From: Sophora flavescens
Lineage: Eukaryota > Streptophyta > Magnoliopsida > Fabales > Fabaceae
DNA: 64,000 nt
Direction of reading: 5' to 3'
NCBI GenBank assembly: GCA_030762895.1
Contig: CM061065.1
Coordinates: forward strand, 65,766,200 to 65,830,199
Shown one piece after another: positions 1 to 11,478 of the stretch. Each line of letters begins with the position of its first letter. Position 1 is the first letter of the stretch. The notes under the pieces were generated by a model that searched no databases, was not told the origin of the DNA, and saw nothing but the letters and a program-made list of their open reading frames with translations. The position numbers were made by a program, and so were the translations under genes.

Positions 1-916
1 GTTGCCTTGATTCTTATTGGTCAAGGTGTTGTTGTTGATAAACCTTAATGCTTATTGGTCAAGGTGTTGATGGTGTTAAACTTTGATGCTTATTGTTCAA
101 AGTGGAGGTGGTGGTTATGATTGGTTGTTTGTTTGATGATTGTACATGCATTCACGCATCAGAGTTGTTATTGGGAGAAGTTAGGACATAGGGGAGTTCG
201 TCCGAGAGTAAGGAAAACTGGCCGTCCGCGGTGATTCATCCAAGAGTTAGGTGAATCGTGGCCCCCCGTGGTGGTGCATCCGAGAGTAAGGTGCATAGGC
301 TATTCAAGGGGTTCACCCATGGTTTGGTGAACTGCCAACGTTGGTGCTTATTGGCCAATATGGATATGTAACTCCGAAGTTGTCTTCCTGAGATAGTTAT
401 GGATCCACATGCATAACGGAGTAGTGGAGTAGCATTGCATCGCACATCATAAGTTGTTGGATATGAAATGATGTATGAATATGTTAAGTGTTGTTGTTAT
501 GTGATATGTTTATGTGAATGCTGTATGATCATCTTGCTAACTGCCCTATTGCCATTATGTTTATACAACGGTTTCTTACTCCCCATCTTTGTTGTTTCTT
601 TACATATACCTTGTTTTATGCAGAGGATGGTGAGCAGCCTGTTAAGGAGTAACTCCGAGGAGATCACTTGCTCGTAGTTTAGGGCTTTAGCTTTTACATA
701 GTTTTTTCGATGTATATTCGGATTTTGGTTACCAGCTCTAATATGTGACATCGGGTTTTTTGGGTTTATTTTTTCTTTCGTTTATGTTTTATTATTTTAC
801 GTAAATGTTATGTTTTTAGTTCATGTGGTACTCGCTACCTTGTTGAAGTTTATTATTTATATATGCATGTTTTATTTATATTTAATATATTTATATGCGG
901 GGTAGAGGGTGTCACA
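1..916. mobile_element. Partial LTR, probable Ty3/gypsy
   Basis: The stretch ends in GGGTGTCACA at 907-916, the terminal form of the TGTRACACC...GGTGTYACA LTRs seen twice more in this window. It holds no long reading frame. At its left edge a motif CTTATTGGTCAAGGTGTTG recurs with about 50-bp spacing (near 11 and 52, degenerate near 90 and 350), and the motif CATCCGAGAGTAAGG recurs with variation near 200-290. The left end lies outside the window, so full length, target duplication and orientation cannot be given. It could also be unrelated repetitive DNA that happens to end this way. Confidence 0.4.
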
Positions 917-2040
917 TTCAATGTTGTGCTTTCGTAAATAAAACATGTTTAAGGAAAAAGAGAATTAAAGTGGTTGTTGTTAAACAGTTAAGAGAAATTA
1001 GCTATAGGTATGCTTTCCTAATAGTTCCTGCTTAGCTTAGCTTATGCTCAGCGTATGCTGCAGCATTTAATTGCAGGAAATAAAAACTGTATTTTCCAAC
1101 ACTTGAAAGATAAGGTTCATTAAATGCTTTCTATTCCTAGATTCATTTTAATTATACCCTCTTCTTAATGAGCTCGTTCCAGCTAGTTTAAGGACTTGAA
1201 TGATTATTCCTAATCCATTAAACATCATTTAATTTTCCAATGACTTCATCCTTATCTCTTAACTAATTTCACTATACTTAGTTTTTCCAAACTCAGCAAG
1301 TTAGACATTCATTTAAGTTTATCGGGCTCAAACAAATAGCATTTAAATGCAAGGTAAGAGAAAATGCATAAGCATAACATAACATAAATTTCACCTAAGC
1401 ATTCATTACAGGGTTACATACCCATAGCTACAGCAACTTAGCTCATGATGAGCTTAAACAAACTAAGAAATGAATATGAAAATGAAAAGAAGTTCATTAC
1501 AATGATGGGTTGAAAAAACGTAGAACAAAGGTGGAAGAAGAAGAAGCACTTTCGGCTGCTCCCTAGGTCAGAAAAAATAGAATATGACTTAGTGTAATGA
1601 GGTATGTCCTTTCCTAGGGTTGCTAAGGGTTATATCCTCTCTCATCCCTTTTTGGGCCAGCCATTATTATTATTTAATTCAAGTCCCTGGCCCATTTCCA
1701 GAAATGTAGGAGTCCGGATCCCTAGACGTGTGTGTGGCCCACGCCTGTCCTAAGAGAGCACGTTTAGCAGGATAGAGAAAAGGTGTCCTGGTCTTTTGTC
1801 CTCATCTGTAGGGTATCAGAGGACGTCTATGTTGCAACAATCATGGATTCATTTCCAGCGCTTAGGACATGCTACAGCAAATAACTGCAAAAGGTGCAAA
1901 AACCTCGAGTATATTTTTACAACTTAAAAACTTAATAAACCTCTAAAATTAAACTAATGACACCTATTCACATAATTATTAAAAAGACTCACAAAAACTA
2001 CTTTTAACAACCAAAGAAAGCAAGGAATCAAAGTAAAAAG
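917..2040. other. Unassigned intergenic stretch
   Basis: No reading frame, RNA gene or clean terminal repeat was found. The base composition and phrases such as the run of short A-rich blocks at 1,900-2,040 resemble the untranslated part of an LTR element on the minus strand, but no boundary supports that. Confidence 0.3.
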
Positions 2041-2044
2041 GGTA

Positions 2045-3113
2045 TAGATAACTCTTATTTCTAAGAGTTATCAGCTATCATAACAGCTACCAATTCAGCT
2101 TGGAAAGAAATTAAAATTCCAAGGAAATAAAAAAAATCCCATAATGGCTCCACTAGATTCTCATAAAATGCCACCATAAGTTGTAATCCCAGGATTACCT
2201 CTAGAAGCACCATCCGTGTTGCACTTCACCCCTCCACAAGGAGGCTTATACCAATTGACTTGGATGATGCAAGGGATTTTGGAGCATGGATAAGAACATT
2301 GAAATGTTTGAGGAAGGTGAATTCCACCATGGAATGTGAAGCACTGCCACTCGAAAGTTTACCTGACATTGAAATGCTGGCTGAAATGAGTTTCACAGTA
2401 GCCACAAAGGAAATTTCCTTATCATTAAACCTTAATTTATTCCTTGAGAACCAAATCACCCAAAACATGTGAACTACAGCCGAAAAGACCATGTCTCTAA
2501 CCTGACCACTCCAGCTTCAATCACATGCTGCCAAAACAGAACACATACTGTTTTGGTCAATAGAAATTTGCAACAGATCACCTAACCAAGTCCATAGCTT
2601 TGTTGCATAATGGCAAGACAGAAATAAGTGATAAGAAGTCTCAAAAGCATGTCCACATAGGCTGTAAACTGATACCACAATACAGTCCTTATTTCTCATA
2701 TTCTCATCTGTTAGAAGTTTTTAGTGTAGCAATCTCCACAAGATGAAAGACATGGATGGTGGAATCACCTAATTCCAAATATTTCCCCCCTAATTCACAG
2801 TATTACTGTCAGGAAACAGATAAGAATAGGCATCTTTGAAGCTCAAAAAGCCATCAGCTGTATACTTCCAAACCATAGCATCAACAACTGCATCTAAAGG
2901 AATAACTTTCTGTTGGATGTTAGAAGCTATGTCTGGAAAAGCTTGAACAAAGGGTAGAGGAATTCTCCAAGAGTTGTTGTGAATAAAATCTTTTACAGAA
3001 GCTTGGAGCTTAGAATAGACAACAATATGTAACTGCAAATTACTTGCAATGGACTCAGATAGCTTGGATATCCAAGTATCCCTCCAAAAATTAATATCAC
3101 TACCATCTCCCAA
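2045..3113 (-). pseudogene. LINE zinc finger (zf-RVT) and RNase H, broken
   Basis: Minus-strand 3,113-2,790 starts MGDGSDINFWRDTW, the region after RT in plant LINEs. The zf-RVT block CGHAFETSYHLFLSCHYATKLW lies at 2,699-2,517. A final block at about 2,230-2,050 reads KCNTDGASRGNPG and then, after a one-base frame change, ESSGAIMG and FQAELVAVMIA. This is the start and second motif of the RNase H-like domain that ends many plant L1 elements. The last third of RNase H is not visible past 2,045, so the 3' end is truncated or too diverged to read. Confidence 0.7.
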
Positions 3114-3170
3114 GAGTCAACAGCCACCTTCAAGTGCAGTATTAATGAAATGCCTTACTCTTGGCCCAAT

Positions 3171-5424
3171 TTATGATTTAGTATAGTGACCTACTGGTTT
3201 ATTGTGTCTGCAAAACCTTGCTTTAAGCAAAACTGCCCAATGACCATGAGAAGATAGCATATCCCAGCTGAGCTTAAGCATAGAAGCTTCATTTATGGAT
3301 CTGAGTGACCTCATGCCAAGACCTCCTGAGCTGATTGATGAACAAACTTGGTTCCAGGCCACAATAACTACCTTTCTTTTACTTGTATCACCTGACCAAA
3401 TAAAGTTTTTTATGCATCTATCTAGGGATTTAAGAAGAGCAATAGGCCAGATATAAACATGGAAACTATAGATCATCATGCCATGAATGATTGATTTCAC
3501 CAATTCCACTCTCCCATAATATGAAGTAATGAACCTTTCAAAGAGGACAACTTTGACTTCATCTTGTCTGCAATTAGGCTGCAAATGAACAACGCTTGGA
3601 TTCCCTTGAAATATTGGACCACCTAGATAATTAAAGGGCACTCTCCCTACATTGATCCCCAGGAAAATTCTTCAACTCAGCAAGTCTAGAATGATAAATA
3701 GAGCCAACAAAGAATCCGCATTTTTCCATGCTAAGATGCTGCCCTGATGCATATACATACTGCTTGAATAAGTCCATTAAGTTTCCAATATTTCTCTTGG
3801 TTCCTTTGCAAAAAACCATAATGTCATCTACATAGAAGACATGAGTTGGAGTTGATCAAGGTCTAGGGTCTGTCATTGGTTTAGGCCTGCCTTCATTGAC
3901 TAACATTGTGATCCCTCTACTTAAATCATCTTCTGCAAGACAAAATAGGAGAGGAGATAGAGGATCTCCTTTCCTCACCCCTCTTTTGCAAGAGAAGAAC
4001 CCAATTGGATGACCATTAATTGAAACTAACAGTTTTGCAGAAAGTAGAAAAGTCTTGACCCAATTGCAAAATGTGTTGTTGAAACCAAAAGCTTGAAGCA
4101 CATTGAGAAGGAAACTCCAATCAATGGTACCAAAAGATTTTTTGATATCCAATTTTAAAGCAACATTACCACCAAAAGATCTATAATCCAACATATTCAT
4201 AGCTTCTGATGTGGAGCATATACATTCAAAAGTGTGCCTCCCTCTAATGAAGCCCTTTTGTTGTTCAGAAATGATCTTTGGAGCTATGCTGGCCAACCTA
4301 TCCGCAAGAACCTATGCAATTTTTTTGAATTTCAAGTTTGCTAGAGCAATAGGCCTGTTATCTAATACTATATCTGCACCCTCAAACTTAGGAATCAAAG
4401 TTATCAGGCTGGAGTTTATGTTAGGCAAAAGCCAACCTATTTTAAAAAACTGTAACTCTGTCACATGCACATCATTACTAACAATGTCCTAAAAGTTTTG
4501 AAGAAATTATGGTAAAATAGGTAGATTGGTCTAATACGTTTATTTTATTTTCTATATTGGTCCTGTAAGTTTTTTATTATTTCAAATTTGTCCCATACGT
4601 TACGTTTTGTTTCCACGTTAGTCCTTTCTGTCAATTTTGACATAACGCCGTCAGTTTTGACCTAACGTGGCTATCACCTTAGTCTAACATGTGGCTTTTG
4701 ATCTGACTCCGTAAGGTCGAAATTGATGGAAAGGACCAACATGGAAACGGAACGTAACGTGTAGGACCAATTTGAAAAATAAAAATTTACAGGACTAATA
4801 TGAAAATTAAAATAAACATATAGGACCAATCTACCTATTTTGCCAAAAATTAACCTCCCAACCTATCAGGGCCTGGAGCTCCAAAGCCATTCATGTCAAA
4901 CACTGCTAGCTTCACTTCTTCCAATGTAAGCAAGTTGGTCAACATAGCATTATCTTCCAAGGAAATCGGAGAAGGAATAACCTTGCTAACAAAATCAGAA
5001 CTAGGACAATAATTATCTGAAGCATACAGAGAGCTATAATAATTCAAAACATGCTGCTCAATATCTGTTTGGAAATTAAGAATAAAATCACCTGTTTCTA
5101 ACACTGTCATTTGCTTAGCTGCATGCCTAACCTTGGCAATTTTGTGAAAGTTGTATTTCTATCCCCTTGAGGGAACAATTTCACTCTAGCCTTGTCCCTC
5201 CAGAAATGCTCTTGATAAACCAATGCCTGATGAAGATTTTCCTGATCTTTCAGCTCTCTGAAATCCAATGCCTCAGAGAAACCAGAAATTGCAATTTCTT
5301 GTAGAATAGAATCCAATCCCAATTGAGCCGAGTCAACCATTCTATGTACATCCCCAAAAACATTCTTATTCCAAGCTTTGAAAGCTTCCTTCAATGCCTT
5401 TAATTTATAGGACAAGATAAGCAT
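3171..5424 (-). pseudogene. LINE reverse transcriptase, interrupted by MITE
   Basis: RT motifs appear in order on the minus strand. The N-terminal part at 5,424-5,107 and 5,110-4,850 ends in GAPGPDRLGG. After the MITE at 4,844-4,511 the reading resumes with ITLIPKFEG and LDNRPIALANLKFKK, then SEQQKGFIRGRHTFE, VALKLDIKKSFGTIDW and GVRKGDPLSPLLF. An in-frame TGA precedes the catalytic FYVDD block (codons at 3,823-3,834). A frameshift near 3,640 precedes PFNYLGGPIFQG. The AFDTIDW-type aspartate is replaced (KKSFGTIDW), and FWDIV has become F*DIV. It is non-functional. Confidence 0.85.
4511..4844. mobile_element. Fold-back MITE, probable MULE type, inside LINE RT
   Basis: The left end GGTAAAATAGGTAGATTGGTC and the inverted right end GACCAATCTACCTATTTTGCC are near-perfect inverted repeats. 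Complementarity continues inward with few gaps, so almost the whole 334 bp can fold back. The flanks AGAAATTAT (left) and AAAAATTAA (right) agree at 7 of 9 positions, consistent with an aged 9-bp target duplication as made by Mutator-like elements. It splits the LINE RT between GGxFF and NFWDIV-like codons, so it is younger than the LINE. Confidence 0.75.
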
Positions 5425-5439
5425 TGGACAGCCAATGTA

Positions 5440-6050
5440 ATTTCTGCTCTAGACCACTATTACCAATCTCCTACAATCATGGTGTTGAATCCACATATTC
5501 TAAAACTTAAAAGATTTAGGAAAGGAAACACAGGCCCTCATCAAAGTGATAAGAAGAGGATGATGATTTGATTGTGTTCTTGTAAGAGTATGTAGTAACC
5601 AGAAACTGAGTCAGTCATAATTGCATAAGGATCTGTCCAGTCTTCTTTCAGTATGTGCAGCTACACTTCGACTATTAGTCCAAGTAAATTGAGCTCCTCT
5701 TGTTGGTAAATGAGTAAGATAACAACCATATGACCAATTTTGAAATCCTCACAAGAGCTACCAGAAGGAATTCCACCACCCCTTTGCTCATGAGAACCAA
5801 GAATGGCATTAAAATGCCCAACACGCATCCAAGGTCCAATATTACTATGGATGAGATTAGATAACTCAATCCAAAGCTCCCTCCTTAAAACAGCATTGGT
5901 TGAGGCATAGACAACAGCAATGTAAATCTTCATATGATCAACTATAATAGAAATAGAAACTTCTTGCCTAGACACTGATACTATATCAGGTTGAAGATGA
6001 TCAACACATAACACCCAAATATTGGGCAATTGGGAACCTCTATCATTCAA
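5440..6050 (-). pseudogene. LINE endonuclease domain, broken
   Basis: The frame at 6,050-5,661 reads as the endonuclease/exonuclease/phosphatase fold that nicks target DNA in L1 elements. The core includes VVYASTNAVLRRELW, then a catalytic-loop block in which the usual GDFN reads GHFN, followed by AILGSHEQRGG. The Asp-to-His change alone would be expected to abolish catalysis. Stops follow at the C-terminal side before the frame that leads to the reverse transcriptase. Position between ORF1 and RT matches the L1 order. Confidence 0.7.
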
Positions 6051-6199
6051 CTAAAAATGCTTGAGTCTTATGCCACTCCAAAATGAAGAAGGAATTTGAC
6101 TTAGAGCAATCCAAGGCTTATAAATAAAGAGCATATGTGGCTTATAACAAAAACAAAAGTTCCTAAGGTCCTGCCTAGAAGCAGCATTTGAAAGACCCC

Positions 6200-8001
6200 T
6201 AATATTCCAATAAAATAGCTTCATACTAAAAAGAAATGGATTTGGAACCTGCTCTAAATTGAGTGTTTTATTGGTCAGACCTTTGAATGGTTTTCTTTTC
6301 CTGTCTTAGTTTCTTTTTTTGAGATTTTGATAGAACGGCCTTAAAATTGTCATAAGGAAACTCAGATTCCACATTTTCATCATTTACCTCTTCCTCCTCA
6401 GCATCATCACACCAGAATTTTCCAATAACACTCAAGTCATGAGCTACCTGTTTTGGAATTGAAGGGTCTAAAGGAGGAGGAGTGATAGGATCACCTATTG
6501 AGGGTGAGTTTTCTTCCTCATCCGTCATATTCATTGAATCACCCATGCCAAAATCTAACATTGTAGCAGGAGACTTTGTCAATTCATTTTCCGAAAGATT
6601 AGCCTGCTGCTACACATTAGATGAATTTCTTCAAAAGGAGTCTGAAACATAGGACCTTTGCAAAGTACTGACAGGACTAAGAATCATATCATCAGACTGT
6701 TGATGATTAGAAGTGGATGCTGCATCACAATTCAAATGGCTTTGCACATTTTCACCAGCCATGCTTACAAACCCGATTATAGGATTTATGACAGAATGCA
6801 CAAGATCCTATGCTATTGGTACATTATTAATACCAATCAGCTCATTCCTCTCACGAACTTCCTCAATAGAAATAACTGTTTTACCTGCATTAATAGGAGC
6901 TTCCTGATCATGATCTTTCACAACATTATCCTTATTTTGATTAAAATCATTGATAGCTGATCCTGCTTCCTTAGAATTACCGTGACCATCCCGAAAAGCA
7001 ACCTGTGAGTTCAAATTCACAAACTGACCCTATCCATTCGAGTCTTTATAAACCTCATTCTGTTTATTTGAGACCAAAGTTGCATCATCAATAGCCTTGC
7101 TTTTTGGAACATATATCTTTCTTGCCTGAGCTTCATTTTGAACAATTTGGATCCCTTTCTCCGAATCATGCACCTCATTCCCTGATTTTCTACAATTCAC
7201 AATTGAATGACCAATCATCTTACAATTTGTTCAAAATTCAAGAAGCCTCTCATACTCAATCTTAACAAAGAAAGCAAACCCCTTACTCTCAAACAGAATC
7301 TGATTGCGAATTTGACCAGCAAGATCAAGATAATGGCCCAAAGTCTTGTTTATTGTGGCATCATCCAGGGAGAGAGGAGTTATGATTCCTCTTGCAATAG
7401 CAAAGAGAATGTTTGGACTCCAGTATTCTTGTGCCAAACCAAGAATCCGGATCCAGCATTAAACATTTGTCTGTCTAACAAGTTCAAGATCAAGTCAGGT
7501 GTCCATGAAAAAAGCCTCAAAGTTCCTGGTTCCAAATTCTATGAACCACCCGATAATACCCTTCTCATATCTTCAATAGAAGAGAAAGAGAATTCAAAAA
7601 ATCATTTTCAAATTGGAACTACTTTCCATTGTTGAAGAGGCTTCCACATTCTCGATAGCTTAAGCCACAAGTCATTAATCCTAATCGGGGGATCACCTTT
7701 GGAGAGCAAAACTCTGCCATGAAGATTATTTTTTTGAGGCTTCCAAAACCGCCAGGTATTCTTCCTTTGGGATAGAGACTGCCAGTTCATCTCCTTTCAT
7801 GCAAGGGACCAATAGTTGGCTAAAAGGGATATCACAAGCATTATTCGATGCTTGCGCAAAAGTTTTCTTTTGAGGGAGAGGAGGAGAAGAGGTAGACGAA
7901 GCAAGGAGATGAGGAGGAGAGGGAGGGCAATCGTGAATATAGGAAAAAGTAGAAGACTCGGGGAAAAGAAAATGCCATGGACAAACCGAGGAGGCTGCCA
8001 T
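6200..8001 (-). pseudogene. LINE ORF1: DUF4283 and zinc knuckle, broken
   Basis: In minus-strand pieces at 7,790-7,231 and 7,218-6,268 I read the DUF4283-type nucleic-acid-binding module of plant LINE ORF1. Recognisable blocks include EYWSPNILFAIARG, TPLSLDDATINKTLGHY and GFAFFVKIEYERL. A degenerate CCHC knuckle follows (TNCKMIGHSIVNC), whose first cysteine codon has become TGA. The acidic, serine-rich tail (6,582-6,268) ends in a basic cluster with QKKKLRQEKK. Such proteins bind LINE RNA. Several stops and frame changes separate the blocks, so no full protein is encoded. Confidence 0.7.
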
Positions 8002-8062
8002 GGTGCAACACCATGCAAACCCTAGCAGAGCTCAAGTCGCTAAACCACAAAGCTTTATTTTT

Positions 8063-8156
8063 GTCCCTTCGAGGACATCCGATAAAATTGGAACGATATA
8101 GAGAAGATTAGCATGCCCCCTGTGCAAGGATGGCACACACAAATCGAGAAATGGTT
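8063..8156 (+). pseudogene. U6 snRNA-like sequence, probable pseudogene
   Basis: The sequence matches the universally conserved plant U6 small nuclear RNA from its first base, with the blocks GTCCCTTCG, ACATCCGATAAAATTGGAAC, GAGAAGATTAGCATG and CACAAATCGAGAAATGG. Relative to the U6 I recall it carries at least five changes: GAGG for GGGG in the 5' stem, ATATAG for ATACAG (the ACAGAGA box), CCCCCTGTGC for GGCCCCTGCGC, and GGCACAC for GACACGC. No TATA box or upstream element (TCCCACATCG) is visible in the preceding 60 bases, and no T-run terminator directly follows. U6 acts in the spliceosome; a change in the ACAGAGA box and a missing promoter point to a pseudogene. Confidence 0.85.
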
Positions 8157-8403
8157 GTGGATCTTATCATCATATTACAGTGTTTATTATGTGTGATCAT
8201 ATTTTCATCCTTCGGCTTTTTTGGTTATTGAGTTTGATGTTAGATTGGATCATTGATGTCGTAGCATATTTCTAACATCCTTTATGGTCATTTTTTTTTC
8301 TTTCTCCCAACAACAGGTTGGTAATGAAGAAATAGTCCACATATATTATGCACATGGCCAAGATAACCCAAGTTTTGCTTGTAGGTGTTATTGCTGCTTG
8401 ATA
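8157..8403. other. Host flank between U6 pseudogene and Copia
   Basis: No gene was seen. The last five bases, TGATA (8,399-8,403), are the left copy of the target duplication of the large Copia element; the right copy is at 43,686-43,690. Confidence 0.6.
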
Positions 8404-9500
8404 TGTTGGTGTAAGTCCTAGTGGCCAATCTATTTTGAATAGATCATTATTTATATCATGAATTTAATCATATATTTGATATATGAATAAGGCATTCGTT
8501 TATTATGTTATTAATTTATAGCATAATAAAGTTCTTACAATAGGCAGTTCATTCAATGAGATATTAAGTACGTGACTTAATTGTGAGACCTCATTGAATA
8601 ATAGAACGTTATTCTTAAATATCCGTGGTCGAGTATTATTGTTAATTAGGACGACAATAATACGTAGAGACTATTGTGTGAGTAGACTGATGACCACATC
8701 TAACGGGTCATGGATATGTGATATCAAGTCGACACACGTGTATAAATATCAGGAGTAATATTTATACCGGATGATGAGAATACTTCATAATAGTTATGTA
8801 AGTGTCATAAGTATTCTCATAGCGATCATAGTGAAGTAGTCCTTCGACTTGAAGTCACTACGATTCCTACATGAGGAATTGTAGGCTTTAATGCTATCAA
8901 ACGTCACACGTAACAGGGTGATCATAAAGGTAGTTATTGGGCTTACAATAAATCATGTTGAGGAGTGTGAGTGATGTTGACAAGATCCGTCCCTCCTACG
9001 TAACAGGGGTAATGTCTTGGGGCCCTAGATAGAGTGAGACATGAAATATGCGTGGCCATACGGAAGTGGGCCAATATGTGATATTGAGCCCATTTGTGAT
9101 TACATGTCTAATTGGAGATCGAGGAATAAATAATTGAACATAACGAGGATGACACTCTTATGTCTTGTGTTCAATTGAGACACATGGATGAAAGGACATT
9201 TACTACACGGTAAATTCGTTGTAAGACTAAAATCGGATCACCGATAATCTTGCTAACCATGCCTCCCCGTAGCCGTCAGCTAGCACATGACGCATAACTC
9301 TGACGCCCATTTGCTCGTGTGGAGTGAGTAAAGGTGCTACCCCTTCGTGACACTGGTGATCGAAAAAGTAAAAGCATACTTCAAGAGGTAAACGCTAATG
9401 CCTTATGTGATTCATGTTTTTAATGTGCGATCCATGAAAATGGTTTTCTTCTGCCTTGATGTATGATTTTTGAGGAGGATTATCTAATGAAAACCTAACA
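8404..9500 (+). repeat. 5' LTR of nested Copia
   Basis: This 1,097-bp LTR has inverted ends TGTTGG...CCTAACA (CCAACA in the partner). It is collinear with 42,583-43,685, sharing for example CCTAGTGGCCAATCTATTTT near the start and CATGCCTCCCCGTAGCCGTC near the end. Scattered substitutions and small indels show the element is not recent. Confidence 0.9.
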
Positions 9501-9513
9501 GTGGTATCAGAGT
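9501..9513 (+). other. Copia primer-binding site (tRNA-Met)
   Basis: TGGTATCAGAGT directly follows the LTR. It matches TGGTATCAGAGC, the complement of the 3' end of initiator tRNA-Met used by most plant Copia elements, except at the last base. Confidence 0.9.
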
Positions 9514-10237
9514 GCATAGTCGTAATTACCTTAAATCCTTATGTGCTTGTTTGCCTTGTTTGATAACATGATTTATTGCTTTTGAATTTTATTCAATCGA
9601 ATACATGTTATGTTTTGTATATGTGATATATATGTGATATGTGATATATATGAGCACGCGTTTTTGAGTTCGTACTGGCGTGAATGAGAACTTTCGCCAT
9701 GACGTCGGACTGGGCGTTAATATCTTTTTGTGCGTGAATGTAGTCAATGAACAAGTAACCTTTTGAATGGACATGAGCGGTTTTAAAAGTTCAAACTGAA
9801 TTCACGTTAGAATTGGTTTCAAATATAATTGAATAGCTTATTTGAACAGTACATGCGCATAGTGGATTAATGTGCATTTGAATTCTTGCGTCAGAGGTTT
9901 TTTTTTTTAAATTGAAATTTCAAATACAAATCAAAGTGAAATGCATGATTAGATATATGAAAAAAAGAAAAAATATAAAAAAGGATCAGGGACGTGATTT
10001 CTCCTCAAATTGAATTCAGATCAATATACACTTCTAAACATTGAAGAGTATTGTAGCACAACAGTTACGGGCCACATGTCCCTTTGTGATAATTTTACTT
10101 TTTTTATTATTTTCATTGACTTGCTTTGCTTTATAAGTTTTGTTTTAATTTTAAATGCTTTGAACATTGACCAAAGCTGTCGTGTTTGCAGAAATTTATC
10201 TCAGTCAAACACGGCATCTCTGTGTGTTGAGTAGACA
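9514..10237 (+). other. Copia leader; Helitron start within or just after
   Basis: This is AT-rich untranslated leader with no gene. The junction with the inserted Helitron must lie here or slightly further right, because gene-derived sequence begins by about 10,240. Candidate A/TC junctions are 10,237/10,238 (A|TCTCTAC, close to the plant Helitron 5' form) and positions near 9,985 and 10,020. None can be confirmed without an empty-site comparison. Confidence 0.5.
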
Positions 10238-10478
10238 TCTCTACAATCTGACCATTCTATCACCATCGCTCTTTTCCCTTGCTTTCCATTCACTTCTCAA
10301 CCTAACACCAACCCTATCTCCATTTCTGCAACCTTCGTCCATCACAGAACCACAACCTTTCAAAAACTCTCTCCTTCTTAAACTTCATCATTTCTCTCCA
10401 TTTCCACCATAGCACCACAACCAAATCTAACACTTTCACATTCACAATTGCTTAATTTGCTAGACCTTCCTTCATCAT

Positions 10479-10556
10479 CCGCCTCTTCTCCGACGATGGC
10501 GGTAGCGTCGATCGATCAACCTCCTACAAACTCCAAATCTCCCTTCTACGGTGAAT
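10479..10556 (+). pseudogene. Unrecognised first-exon-like fragment
   Basis: An ATG in good plant context (GACGATGGCGG, ATG at 10,495) opens MAVASIDQPPTNSKSPFYGE and then a stop at 10,555. Upstream is a 250-base C/T-rich, A-poor stretch resembling a 5' UTR. It may be the captured start of one of the genes whose later exons follow, but I do not recognise the family. Confidence 0.3.
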
Positions 10557-10992
10557 GAGGGAAAGTACAGTGAGGAATACTTTGTTTGACGATTCATGTA
10601 CCTCAATAGTCAATACGAATCAAATCTCCCTTCTTCTTCTACAGTCCAGTGCCTTTGTTTAATGGTTCTAATTTTTTAGATGCATCCTAATAGTACTAGA
10701 AACAATCTATTATGCTATAACAACAAACTGGAAACTACTAGAATACATATCTGAAAAAGGAATACTTTCACAATGTTTTGAGAAAGCGGCAACTATATTC
10801 GTCACTAAAATAATTGGCCATTTGTGACATTTGTGAGGAATACTATCTTCATGCATCATATTAGACAATGTTCTTTAAAGGATTACTTTAGCAATGTTTT
10901 GTTGTTCCTATCCTCATTTGCCTATAATGAATACAAAGTTTGATGACTTAATGTTCTCTAACATATGGTCACCTTTGCATTTTCCCATAAAG

Positions 10993-11300
10993 TACCCGAA
11001 AAGGGCATCAAAGATGACAACAAGAGCAACATTACTAGAAATTGGGGGTATGTGCATCTTTCCGAACTGATGATTAATTCATTTCCTGATTTTAAAACCT
11101 TTTAAAACATATTATTTCTTGAGCAAAATGATGAAGGACATTTAGGACACAGACTTTGGACTGAAACTGACCTTGAGACTCTTCACTTCTCTTGATACAA
11201 GGATGGAGGATTAAGAGGACTATTTACTGGTGTTGGTCCCTGTGTAGGTTGTGCTGGTCCATCAGTTGGGGGTAGTTGTCTCCTTTTTCGTGTCAACTTT
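10993..11300 (+). pseudogene. Mitochondrial carrier (MTM1/SLC25A39-like) fragment
   Basis: Two exon-like blocks read as the third repeat of a mitochondrial carrier of the MTM1/SLC25A39-40 type. The first is KMTTRATLLEI at about 11,010-11,043. The second, after an intron-like gap with GTATGTG and TACAAG ends, is DGGLRGLFTGVGPCVGCAGPSVG at about 11,202-11,270, followed after a one-base frame change by VVVSFF. In the family this reads GVGPRVGRAGPSVG; both arginines are cysteine here, and the expected Trp-Arg before DGG is lost. These carriers sit in the inner mitochondrial membrane. The retained intron shows DNA-level copying. Only the C-terminal part is present, so it is not functional. Confidence 0.65.
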
Positions 11301-11478
11301 TCCCATGACTAGGGGTGGAGATAGATTAGGTGTTCCATTGGAACTGAGAGTTTAGTTTAATTTTTATCTACATAGGTATGATGTATTTAACAAATAAAGT
11401 AAAGTTGTGTTTTTTGAAAGATCTATTGAATCATTCATGCCAATATCTATTTATCTTAGTCTTAACTACATGATGCAG

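Larger units (their letters stand above)
2041..8050 (-). mobile_element. L1-type LINE, decayed, minus strand
   Basis: The order on the minus strand is that of a plant L1 element: a leader with a gag-like ORF1 (about 8,001-6,200), an apurinic-type endonuclease (about 6,050-5,440), reverse transcriptase (about 5,424-3,171), a zinc-finger linker and an RNase H-like domain (about 3,113-2,045). All domains are present but broken by stops and frameshifts, and a MITE interrupts the reverse transcriptase at 4,511-4,844, so the copy is dead. No poly(A) tract or target duplication is obvious at the 3' end near 2,040. The 5' end lies next to a U6-like sequence. The boundaries are domain limits, not mapped termini. 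Confidence 0.85.

Noticed and set aside
4211..4492. Plus-strand frame of 93 codons
   Set aside because: It is the antisense shadow of the LINE reverse transcriptase.
8063..8156. Functional U6 snRNA gene
   Set aside because: At least five changes in otherwise invariant positions, one of them in the ACAGAGA box, no TATA or upstream element within 60 bases, and no T-run terminator.
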